Shown here: positions 13,301 through 25,600 of the stretch, piece after piece
Layout of the letters: each line of letters opens with the position of its first letter
Position numbering within the stretch: the stretch's first letter is position 1
Assembly: GCA_019096065.1 (NCBI GenBank)
Contig: JAGUCH010000009.1
Span: 3,358,001-3,422,000 of the forward strand
Direction: 5' to 3'
Source: Paracyclopina nana
Taxonomy: Eukaryota > Arthropoda > Copepoda > Cyclopoida > Cyclopettidae
Length of the DNA: 64,000 nt
The notes under the pieces: model-generated
Database searches by the model: none
Told to the model about the DNA's origin: nothing
What the model saw: the letters and a program-made list of their open reading frames with translations, nothing else
Made by a program: the position numbers and the translations under genes

Positions 13301-16300
13301 ATTTGTCCAATAATTCTCAGTGACTCCATTAATGAAATTTACCAAATTTGGCTTGCTCACATAGAGTACTATTATAGCAATGCCAGCTAGTTTTCGTAGC
13401 AGAGGGCATCTTCAAATGAATTTGACCTCTTCATCCCCATCAAAAGAAAGTAATGACCAATTTAGTTGGTATTACAGCACATGTATGGTGAAAGTGGTGG
13501 ATTTAAGTCGTGCATGACATCGACACCACGAAATGAGAGATCGACCCTCCTCTGAGAATTTGTGCACTTTTCTCATCAATTTTACTGCATGCTACGTAGC
13601 TTGAATAGATTTGGGTGATATCCTTGATATTTCTTTTGAGGCATGCGCGATGGTCAGGGAAATATGTAGTGCCATAGTATATATGAGATGCTGACTTATC
13701 AGATCGAATTGCAACACGTGCATATAAGCAAAAATGGCCATGCCTTTTGTGGCCAGTCCAACACCCTTGAAAAAATAATAATGCCAGCTAGCTGCTCCAT
13801 TTTTATGATCCATCTCGATTTTCATCCAAGTTGGAGTGCTCATTTCGGCAATTTCCTATTTGCTCTAATTCCTCCCATTGAGGCTCTAATGACGATTGCG
13901 GTTTGCTGCAACTCCTGATTGAATGCTCATGTGTAAGGAAGCAATTAGAGCCTTTTTCCTAGCATAATAAGTGTCTCTTCAATGTCACTGCAACGCATTT
14001 ATTGGGATGAGGAACACTTTGAATTGTTTATTATGTGAGCTGAAATCGTTGTCGCGCGGTTTTTTTTTTGGTTGGCTCTAGGTGTAAGATGAGACACATG
14101 AGGTAAAATTGCTCATGTGGGTGGCTTACAAGTAAAAATAAAAAGCGAAAGTTAGAAACTCCTCATTCCATACATCACCTGCAATTATTTCAGGGAATCC
14201 TGGCCTCACGATGACGAGCAAAGGTCTCCGACCCTCACGCTAATATAATCCCTAATGTCTGTTGTGCTCAGTCTCTCCTGCTTGATTATTATTATGTGAG
14301 CCTCGCAAAGTTTCTCTGATTGAGCAAAAAATTGCCGCTGACGACGTGGTGTTGATTAGATTTCCTCCTCTTGCACAGGCTTCAATTAGACTTTTTTCTC
14401 GAGCAGTAGTCTGCCTGCCCCCCTAAAAAATGGCTTCTGGCAAAAGCTGGCCTGCGAAATTGGGTGATTTGAATGCATTGCTTGCTTCCACGTCAGGGGG
14501 ACTTTTTTGAAAGGACATCTTTCATTTCTCGCAAACGTATTTGTCTCCCCCTTGCGATGGCCAGTTTCTGTATCTCGGTACGTGAGGCAATTGTTAAAAA
14601 GGGTGTAAGCTATGGCATTGCTACTAACTACGATATGTGGAGAAAATTATGTCCTGAGTAGCAGATACTTTGAAGGGGGGAAATGGCTGCAGTACTAATA
14701 AAGGAGGTGAAAATTGCACCATTTTCCACGCGCGAGCGCGCACTTTATCACGTAATGATCTTGGTGCCTAATGGAGGAAGTGAGTTTACAAAGTGTCATG
14801 GTCCGGTCATTCTTGAGTGTTTTTTGTCCATTTATCACTTTTTTAAGCTGGAAGGAAGAAGAAATATTGAATAGTGCCTACCTTTTGTGCTTTGCCAATT
14901 ATCATTGGATTCATGCACAGAAGTGTACACAGGCATGATATGATGAATGACCACAATAAGTGTGAATGATGGACAATGTCCTGCCACTCAATTTCGGTGG
15001 GGATTATAACTCACCAGACACTTCATAAAATGGCCATTATTTATTTTTTCCTCATAGCAGTGTCCCAAGTAAAAAAGTGATCATGTCTCCTTGAAGGTGG
15101 AAGAAAAAATATCTCATAACTTTACTGCAAAAGCTTCCAAAGTGAAATCCCCTTTTTTGCTAGTTAAGCGCAAAATGGCGAATATTCTGCTGGTGTGTGT
15201 GCATAAAGTAGGCAGCATACTATACAGTTCATTGCCATTTGTCGCATGTGTCATGTCAAAAAACCTCTTGTGCTCAATCATCAAACATGACAGGAGTGTT
15301 TCTTATCAACTTCCTTACTGATGACAACAAAAATCAACCATTTGACTGACTGAAGGGAGTGAAATTGGCTGAATACAAATTCTTCGAGCGTCCTTCATTT
15401 CCAGCGCGTATCTGTGACTTCCATCCATATATTGAACAATTTGTGACCATGCCCAAAAATGCATCACTGCTGTGGTGGCCACTTATATACGCGAGTGCAT
15501 TTGTAAAAAAACTGCCTCATTTCTCCAATTTGGAGGAGAAGTGACAGGACTGACCTCCAAATTGATCTTTTCCTCAATATGTCTCTTGGGGGGGACTGTA
15601 CCGCGTTTTATAGGGCCATATGCTCTATTTATGTGGGTGGACTCTTTTTTTTTTTTATCTCAATCCAGATTCCCTCTTTCAACTTTGCCGAAATGCTGGA
15701 AAACGACTCTATACTCTATTCTCCTCTATTTATTGCTGATCTTCATTATTGGCTGCATTGGGGAAAAACGTCTCCTTTTTCTTGCGTGTAATCAAGCGTG
15801 TTTTTGGGCTTGCCTCCAACTATTAAGTTAATTGGCGTTAACAAGGGTGATAAAGATGCAAGCATCTGTGCGCAAAAAAGGCCCAGCTTCAAAGCTAACT
15901 GGTTTTTCTTCCAATTGGAATTTTGAGCATTTTTCACTGCTTGGCACACCGTTTGAGAGCCAAGTGGGTTTGACACCTGCATTATCAGTCAAGGGAATCT
16001 GAGCCTTGTCAATCCCAATGAACACATTAAGATTTTCTTAAGCCCTGCCTACCCAGTCTGGTGACAATGACAGTGGACCAATGTCAACTTTTAGGCGCTC
16101 TGATTATTGACCCAATTTTCGTTTGGGGGAGACCTTGAGCAAAATGCGGTTTTAATCAGTCCCACTGATCAGCATTCCTAAAAGCCACTGATTTTGTTTC
16201 ACTAAGCAAGGACAGGAATAATTGTGAAGGAACATTTCTTTTTTTGAAACCTATGAGAAAAGGGCCTTTCATTCGTGTTTCATGTCTAGCAGATGGTGGA

Positions 16301-19300
16301 GCTTTTTGAAGTGCCCACACATTTTTAAAAGGCTTTTGCATCGCATGATGTTCTTCTTCAGGAGGGTTAATTTCTTAATCTTCGAGCCCATTTTTTGCCA
16401 GTCATGAGCTGCTCTTTTTCTCCTCAGCGTCAATTGACACAAAACTCAATATAATAGAACGGATAACTGTACTCAAGTTTTGACCACTCCATACCTCAGT
16501 TGTTTCTCAGCTACAGTTGTTGCCACTTGATTGTGGGGTGTCGAAAAGACATCTAATTTGAGTCCACTTCAGACCTGATACACAGATGTTTAAATTGCTT
16601 CCTCCCAGCCCAAGTATTTTTGAAACACCCACTTGACTTTATACGAAAAAGAGGCTATAAGTTGGAAATAGATTACATATTGTTGTCACAACATTCTTTC
16701 TTTGATTGATCAGCCAGCAAATAAACAATAATTATCGGTTGACAGCCTGAATAGAATTTTCAACAACAGTCTTTAAGATTTGGGTCGAATTTCCACAAAT
16801 CTGTTTAAAGCCAAGCTGGGTCCTCCAATGTTATTAATGGGATCAGTTAACCTAAAAATAGAATCCAGATCATTAGCGCGTTTTTATGGATGTGTAAGTA
16901 GCAAAAACGAATTGTCCGATGGACCCTTTAAATGGGCGAGCCCCATAAAAAGGAGCATATGATATCGAGATATATAGACACAAAATTATTCAAGTGTCAT
17001 GAGGTCATTCACGACTATTTTGAGGCACGTGCTCGATGCGAATTTGACGCGTAAAGTCCATCCCGAGTCCTCTCTCTCTCGACAAATTTGAGTCACGATT
17101 TTCCACTATATTCTATTAGGGGGTCTGACTGCATGCAGTCTGCTGTTGCTTTTGGCTGTTAAAGGCCATGGCATCATCCATTTTGTCGTTGTCTTATTTT
17201 CCCAGCAGCAGTTTTTCTGTTGTCAAAGAAACTTGAACTTTGTCATTTGGCACTTTGGACAAGATCTTGACAACTCCTCGTTAAAAATTGGTCAGCTGTT
17301 GTTGAAAAATTCATGGGAATCCATATGCTCAGCAGTTTGTTGTTGAGCAGATCAAATGCTCAGATCAGATTCAAATGTCAGCTGAGAGAGACACACAAAA
17401 ATCATTGACCTCTGCCATTCTGGGGGCCAATTGCCAATTAAGGATATGTGCTATGAGCTGCAGGTGAAAAAAGCCAGCCTTTTTACGTCTTTTCCTCGCA
17501 TACAGAGGGCTATTTGATATGCAAATGGCAATTTTTTACGACCGGCCTCTAGATATGCTGGGAATACCTCAATTGCTTCACCACGACGAAAATCTCGAGA
17601 AAATCCTCAAAACTCTGACTTTGAGCTCTCAATTTTTTGCTCCATCATTGAAGTAAGTGAAGATTTCGGGTTTGGCAGCTTGGCTAAATTGCGATTAGTT
17701 TTTTTGTAAGATACACAGTTATTTCCTCATTTGTCAAATTGGTTGATGCATTGGTGTTAATCAATGGTGGGGCTCTTTTTTAGCACTGCACTCACGCACA
17801 AATACTACGCTATCTTTTTGGGTCAGTATATCAGCTTTGGCCTCCCCCACAAACATTTCACGCCTCGAATCGATCCACGTAGGTGGTAATTAAGTCATGT
17901 CTACTACCAGATAAACATGCCAAGAAGATTCTGTCTTGACTGGTTTTCGAGAAGCTCCTACTCAAATTAGTTTTTGTGAGCCTCATCACGAAAGGTTGCA
18001 ATCAATCCCGAAAAACCGAAAAACCCATTGTCCTTGCTACAAAAACGCTGGATGTCGGTTTTCCTCTGTTCAAAGGTCATTACTGTAACATTATCAAATT
18101 TTGCAGCTATTTTATATCTTGAGGTGGGCTGTCTCAGCTTGTCTCAGTTTGGGTGGACTGCTGCTGGACAGTCTAGCCACCCACATTTTTGCAACGTTTC
18201 ATCTTCCGCAGGACAGATTCGCGTACCTGCCCCAGAAATTATTTTTTCACCCTCAGCTGTTGCCCTTTTTAAGAATATTCTTGCTTATCATCTTCCTTCG
18301 TTTTGGTCTTGCACAGCTCGAAGAATCAATTTGAACGGTGATTTTCTTGACAAAGTATGCTATTTTCTCTCGTTTGTGTGTGCGAGCAAGTAGTTTGTGG
18401 CCAGTTGGCTTAACGAGAGCAGAAAAAATGGCCTGTAAAAATTGATTAGAATTTGGAGCAATATTTTGGAGGGAGAGGAAGTTTGTACTTACCATAACTG
18501 TATTAATGGATTGCCAATACGTGAGAAAGAACCGACTTGCTTTATCAATCACCACAAAGGTCATGAACTTATTGAAGCTACTTGCAAAGACTACACGAGG
18601 TCTTCTTCATCGCAAAACAAAGCTCAGCTATCAATAAAGGTACAACAAAAGCAAACAAAATTACCAAACATGCCTCCATGATGATCTTCAGAAACAGCTG
18701 ATTTTTTTACTCTCGCAAAAGGATGATGGCACTAATTTCCGTCCCTTGTCATCCATCTCCATTTTGGAAGCGCTTTTTCACACCTATACGTATATGTAGT
18801 ATATTCTATGGAGATAGTTAAGATACCTATATAGCATATTTCCCATCCTTTGTTGCTCGAAGCATGTCAGTCATGCAGCAAATGTTGTCAAATAAAGCTT
18901 GGTGTCGACGTTCACTTGACATCACGGCATGAGAAGAAGCTAAGGAGGAAATTCTTGATGTGCTCTAGGCAATGTTGAGTGAATTGCCAAGGGATTTTAC
19001 CCGCGGCCAGACTTTGACCCCTTATTCCTCTTCTTGATGCCATTGCATAAATGCAACCACACTTAATCCCAGCTAAGGCTCTAATGAGATTAGTTTCACT
19101 GCCATTTGTAGCAAAGTACTTTCACTCCCGAGGTGTTCATCTATAAGGATTTAATTTTGCATAGTTCACTTTCAAGTGGTTTACGACTTTTTTTGTATTT
19201 GCCATGCATTCGTAAGAAATGCACCCTTCAGAGCTGGTGAAACTTCCAGTTCTTTGAAGAATAATAAGCCAACTTGGCATTAAACCGTCTGAATTGACCC

Positions 19301-19630
19301 TGGACGACGACTCGTGTCATTGCAGCCTTTTAATTGTGAAGCTTTGAGAATGGCAGTAAATTTGCACAAAAACAGCGCCATGATTCTCCGCCATGAATTA
19401 TGCAGATGTTTCTCAGCTTGGCATTGAAAAGGCTGCTGCTGCTTCTTTGCCGGGTGGCAAAAAATGGCATTCATTGTATTCGAATACTCATCCTTGAATG
19501 ATTGCTTTTTTCATCGTTCTTCCACAAATTTTGGGCGGGAGTACTGCTAAATTAACCCGAAACAAACGTGAATAAGGCAAAGAGTGGCTATAAAATTGAG
19601 CCATTTCATCACTCTGTTTTTTCCTTGCAG
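7324..19630 (+). other. Probable long first intron of inscuteable; no other gene seen
   Basis: Twelve kb without a recognisable coding exon on either strand. Open frames up to about 130 codons (for example near 9095-9487 and 15472-15831) have no domain, signal or splice support and look like chance. A CTCF-like site with 12 of 14 consensus positions lies at 11561-11574. A TATA-like TATAAAA at 19589-19595 sits just upstream of the coding exon and could mark an alternative promoter, but I see no good initiator at the right distance. Confidence 0.45.
11561..11574 (+). promoter_or_regulatory. CTCF-like motif
   Basis: ACGCCAGAGGGCGC matches the CTCF core CCASYAGRKGGCRS at 12 of 14 positions by eye. 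It lies in the presumed first intron of inscuteable. Confidence 0.35.
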
Positions 19631-19646
19631 GCTTCACTGGCTGAGC

Positions 19647-19685
19647 ATGGTTGGAATCTTGCTGCAAAATGACGTCCAGCTTTAG
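19647..19685 (+). other. Upstream ORF overlapping the inscuteable start
   Basis: ATG at 19647 opens a 12-codon frame ending in TAG at 19683-19685. It lies in a different frame from the main ATG at 19669 and overlaps it. Its context is strong (A at -3, G at +4). The main ATG has the arthropod-like context CAAAATG. Any transcript using the acceptor at 19630 would carry this uORF, so it could lower Inscuteable translation. This is inference from sequence only. Confidence 0.5.
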
Positions 19686-22600
19686 AAGGGGTCAGAGCAA
19701 AGTCTTCTACGCGTGTGACGTTTGGGATCCGGGGTCAGAGGAGGAATTTGCGAGAACCTCGTTTCGATCCTCTTGCTCTGAGGATGACTCTTACTGCAAT
19801 AATGAAGATTACGTGGCTTCATTGATGAGACGCAATCCGCCAAGTTATCAAGATCTGGAAATGGAGGAGGAAGACGAAATGGATGAAATCTTATTGGAGG
19901 ATCACCACAGTGCCCAATTTGCATTGCCCATTTTGGCAAAGCCTCTGCCAATCTTGGGACATCCAAGCAGACATTCTGTGCTAAACAGGTGAGGTTTTTT
20001 TTTACTATAATGAACTCGTTGCAGCATTCTTTGCGAGGCTTTTTGGTGATGAAAAGTGCGTGTTTTTTGAGCGTAATTTATGGCTGTTCAATAAAGACTT
20101 TATTTTTTGCATATTATGACGTCCATTTTGGACGTAAAGTTCATAACCCTACGTAATTTTCGGGTGGATCCATACTTTGCAATTCCATAAGCAGATTTAT
20201 TACGTGCACATTTGAACTTTCAGGCGATGCTGCGTGCGTATTTTTGCACACAGTAATTTTTTTCAACATCATTCCTCTCTCCAGCTCTGGTGACTTTAAC
20301 GCTAGCTCTGCGCGAAAAACTCGTATAACTTATCCTCGCCCATTCATTATTATACATAACACGCCATCTATCACACCAGTGCCAAACCAGCAATTAGGGT
20401 TTGCAGAATGCACACTCAACATTCGGAAACATTAGAATGTTTCATTTGATTTATTCTTCAGATCTGCTGAGCTGGACGATATCCTTGAGGAGGAAAGCGA
20501 CGACGAAAACTCCTCACCTTCGCCACCCGCGATTTCAAGTCCAAGCTCCAATAGTCCAGATGGCTCTTTTCGGTTGCCCAACCACCATAGGCGAAACCAC
20601 CACCAAACTGAATCAACCAGTTCAGCCTCGTCCACAGATGGCAGAGTTGGCACTCCGCCCACAGTCTCCAGATCCACGAAACCTAACCGAACGCACAACA
20701 GTAGTAACAACAGCAGTCATCTCAGCAAAAATCAAGATTCCGGCTTCTCGGACTCAGCGGCGAGTGAGGAGCGTGAGGAAGGCGCGCTCAGCAGCCAATC
20801 TCGCAATAAGCTGAGCCCGATCCAAAATGGCCGCTGTGAAGTCCTCAGCGATGAGTCGAGCGGCGGCGGTGGGCCAAATAGTAAACAATACCACGTGAGC
20901 AAAGTGTACTTCTACTCCGTGAGTGACATCTTGTCCCAGGACTCGGCAGAGAAGGAGCATGTCTCCATTCTGGACTGTGAAACGGGCAGAGTTCGGAGGG
21001 GATACGCTCAGCCCAAGCATAGGGAAAATTCCCCAATCATGCTCTCCCCGCCATTGTCACCGCCCTCCTCAGGATCATCCAGGGTAGCCAATGTGTCCAC
21101 CGACTCGGAAGACTTGCTGCCCAAGCTCGATCCTCTCGCCTGTGATATCAACTATTTCGACACCCTGCTCGAGCACAAGCCTCTGCCAGTGCCCAAAATC
21201 CAAATGCACGCTGGCACCAGTTCATTGGGGCGGAAGGGCTCGTCCTCCAACTTTTTGACCACTTCCCCCGCCAGCTCGAGTCCCGGATCCTGCTCAAGCT
21301 GCAGGAGTCCGAACCAGTTTCCCAAGACGAATGGCAGCCTCTATGAAAGCCTCAGCTTGGGGCGGAGATGCCATTGCAGCAAAAGTCGACCTTCCACCTC
21401 CTCCGAGGACTCCACAAGCATGTCCATTCCGTCTCCGGCTTGGACTGGCACTGCCTATGACTCCTTTGACGATCCCCTGTCAGGCTCACGGAGGAGCTTC
21501 AGATCGGTGTCAGAGCTCTCCGGGATCTCCTCCGGACCAACCTCACCCTGGAGCCAAGAGAACAGTACGACGACCGCAACAGCCAATCAATATGCAAGGT
21601 ATGCTGAAATTAGAAATCTTATGACATTGGGCTCTTTTGACATGCTGGAAATCCGTAAGTCCGCCATGATGAATAAGTGAGGTGGAAAACGCTTAGAGGG
21701 CTTTTGTTCTGTGGTAAAATTAGGCTCATTTTCTCATTACGATGATTATTATTGCTAGTCGATGGAAAATGGATGATGATGGTCAGTGACTAAGCACGAT
21801 GACCTTTAAAAATGATGCGGATTTTCCAGCTTATTAGGCGTGTTGGGGAGCAATTAAAATAGCATCATCTGCTCAAAAATGATGGGAATTTAATGGGGGG
21901 AAAATGACGCAACAAGAATACCCTGCTCAATAATCAGCTTTGCAGTAGTAGGACAAATTATGAACTTGAAAAGGCTACAGACTCATAATTGCGTACTGCG
22001 ACCTTATTCCACGCTTAGTTACACATTTTAAATGCGAAATTCAATCAAGCATAATGAATTATGGTAATACGATCGGTTTTTCAAATTCCTGCATAATAAA
22101 CCACGTGGTGGAAATTCAATGTGCACCAGTAGAAACTCTCAAGTGTCCCATAACAATCAAATCAGCCGAGCATTAAAAGGCTTGCCAAAAATTTGAGATG
22201 GCTCATATACCATTTGGCAAAAGCTAAATTGATACTGGAGTCATCGAAATGTGCGATTTTGCAATGGGATAGGTGCCCTTTTGAAAAAGCTGGGTTGCCA
22301 AATATAATCCAATAGTCACGTTTTGGATGCACCATCCATAATGGTTACGACATCTTCCTTTTTGCCCCAGTACCCACACATAACAATTACCCAGCAGCAG
22401 TGATACGTACGCGTACGCATAGCAGTTGAACGGTTTTTAAAAATGTCGTGAAATGGCCTGAGTTGATATGTCACAATTTCACGAATTCCGCATCAGAGCC
22501 CATTGCATGAGAGCTTTGGTGGTGGCATTAAATCAAGGTCCATAATTCTCGGAATTTTCTCGTGAGCACGACATAGTACGACGACCTAGCTAGCAAACTA

Positions 22601-25600
22601 CAATTTGCCAATTTTGGGGAAAGCTAGATTTCTCCTTCAGGAGTGCAAAAAGGGCAAAACGATCCCTTTGCCTCGCGGAGCTTGAAGGCTAAATATATTT
22701 GTGAGGTAGTCTATCAATCGCTGTCCTTGAAAAGTGGATGATGAGCCCCAATATCTAGGCGAGCATATGGATCGCTGTTATTACCCAGCTGGCGGGATAG
22801 ACGACGGGGAAAAACGCGAGTTTCTGACATCCAAAAGTATGATGCATCTCTAAACGATTACACACACACCAAAACTGCTAGCTCCGAGAACCAATTTTAT
22901 GTGGAAAATTCAATGATGCCGTTGCATCGTTCTCGTTGCTCCTCAAGGCTCAATTTCGAAAATATTTCCGCAATTTACGCGTTCTTTTTATATTTCTATG
23001 TCATTACTGAGAGATGGGCATTCCTTGTCAAAAAATCTGGTCAGAAATTGCTCGTGCACCGAGATGCCACACAAAAAGCATATTTTCAGCTTGGGATGTC
23101 TGTAATGAGAGGTCACACTGGGCCGAAATATGCGCGCCAGGGAATTTCCTCCAAACACCATGTTTTTCCTCCTGTAATTGCTCTGAAAACCCAGACCTTT
23201 TTGCCTCAATTAAAAAAGATACCCAAGTTTTCTCCCGGCTTTTCTGACCGTGGCATAACTACAAAATTGGTGGTGGGAAATCAGGCCAACCTCTTGTAAT
23301 ATGTATCTCATTGGAGAAAACGACGAGATTCCAAAGAGAAATTGTCGAAATATTATCAAGGGTCAAAATTCCTGTCCGACATCAAAATGTTGCAAAAACA
23401 TATGTCTGACTTTTCTCTTGACGTGGCAATCATCAAAAACAGTTGGTAGCTCAGTAGTGGACAGCAAACAATAAATACACGGCAGCATTTAAAACATGTC
23501 ATTTTTTGCTCCTCTCCAAGCCAGATTTCCATTTTGTGGACCACTGTGCTAAAAATTGTTGGAGGGGGAAATACGAAAAGATTTCTTTTCTCATGACTGC
23601 ATAACTATTTTCGTTCATATATGAGATTACCTTTTTTGAGCTTTACGGCCCACTGTGTTGTTTCTACACTCCTGCAGGTAGGGCAACAACCTACCAGAAC
23701 ATTTTTTACGCCTTTTACCCCCGAGTCAGATCGCAGTTTTTTGTGGCCTGGCTTCTCTTCTTTTTTCTCCTTGTATACAGCAACAAAACAAGACTGAATA
23801 TGCGAGACGGTTGTCGTGAAGAGCTATGGAGATGAATGGAAGGCGCAAAAAAGCTCGAGCAAAAAAGTCGGCTCGATGAAATTCAAAGTGGGGAAATATG
23901 CGTAAAAAGTATGACAAATCAGCCGTGAAAATCGGGAAAAAGACTTCATTGTCATCACTGTGTAAAAACAATATTGCTAAGCCCATTACCTTTCAATGAG
24001 CTTTGGAAAATAGCCAATTGCAGACCTGCTCGACCCACTACACTCAATTCATGCTATCTATGGGTTTCATCTAAGATGGGTGCAAAAAAATAACATCATT
24101 TCCCCCACCACCCAACCCAACCAATTTAAAGATGGAAATCACATGGAAAGAAGTGCAATATTCCGGCTGTTACGTTTGCTTTGGTCAAAATATGCAAAAC
24201 TGCGAACAGATGTATGCTATATTGCAGTGACAACAACAATCTTGGCCTGATTTATGGCCAGCATTAAACTTTCCAGTTTCTTGATCCTACATTGGCAAAA
24301 AAGGTGATGATGCACTTTTGGTTTCCTTTGTTGCACTCGAGTCAGCTGCTAATGAGCATGGGGAAAAAACAATGCTCAGCCAAAGCCATTTCTCAATAAT
24401 TATTATTGCTGTTATGTAGTACCTAAGATCAATAGTCGTCTTGACACATTGTAATTTGATACTCCAAAGCAATTTGAACTCTGACCCTTCATTGAAATGA
24501 TTTTTTGTCCAACTTCATCATACACATATCAATTTTCACCTTTTTTGCCGTGTCCAACCCCAACAAAAAGGCAAACATCTCTGATGGCGGAACCAAAGTA
24601 TTTATGACGAATGTTATAGGATAGTTATTTCGATAATGCACATCCTGGTAAGATTTATATGTGCGATGACAGCCTACCCTAGGCCATTGCAGCTGACCCC
24701 TAATTTCTAAGTATATTGGCTGCGGTGACCTTTTGCTTTTGGTGCCATGATTTACAGCCTTTTTCGAGACCTTGATCACTCCAACGAAGACGGCCCATGC
24801 ATTGTTTTTATTCGAGCCCTTAGAGGCGAAAAAAATCGGCAAGTTGATAAAAAGAGGCCTTGACACCTTTCAAGCCCATTTTTAAGACTCCCTGAGGTGT
24901 CATTAAGGCCCGGTTCACCTACAAACTAAGGCCGAAATTATGGCATAATTTATAGCTGAACAGAGATAAGCGCTGGTTTTTTGGCTGAATATTTTTAATT
25001 TGCTTCAATTTAAAAAAACAATTTCAAAGAAAAAATGTAAAAAAGTTGTTTCGTCCCCTCTCAAATTGGCAAATATCAGCGTAATTTTGCTCAAAATTAC
25101 GCCATAATTTTGTAGGTGAACCGAGGCTAAGGGCCTGTTCACCTGCTTATTATGGCTGATATTTTGGCAAAATATTGAAGAGAAATGCTGTGAAATTGAG
25201 AATTTTTGTATTGGTGCAGGATGGCTTTTGGTACCAACAGACCGATTTCGAAGTAAAAATCTCAAAAAGGATTTTACAATTACCGGATATTCGCAAATAT
25301 CAGCATAATATTGCGCGTTATTTTGCTGATAAAAATGCAGGTGAACAGGGCCTAAATTCAAAGTGATGTTTTGGCCGTCATTTCGCAACAGTCCCATTGG
25401 CTATCCTCTTCTTCTTCCTTTGATAGAAGCTTATTATACGCGTTGACATTTGTAGCAGCTTCCAACTTTTTGGAAGATTGCCAGTCGTTTTGGAAGCAAT
25501 TTTTCTCATTTTCCCGTCTGATAGATTTGGCCATCTACTTCAGCATCATTTGATTTCAATATGAAGAAAGTACATATAAGAAATACCACATGGTTAATGG

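Noticed and set aside
15472-15831. Hydrophobic 119-codon open frame that looks like a membrane protein
   Set aside because: Hydrophobicity comes from T-rich DNA; there is no homology recognised and a second frame overlaps it.
19589-19595. TATAAAA just upstream of the inscuteable coding exon as its main promoter
   Set aside because: No initiator at about +30; that position is the polypyrimidine tract and AG of a good splice acceptor, which argues for an intron end instead.
21599-21680. Read-through end of inscuteable exon 2 as the normal C-terminus
   Set aside because: The donor AAG|GTATGC is good, and the next exons restore the LGN-binding and armadillo regions in frame, so read-through would give a truncated minor form only.
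22406-22417. CGTACGCGTACG palindrome
   Set aside because: Only 12 bp and without context; palindromes of this size occur by chance.
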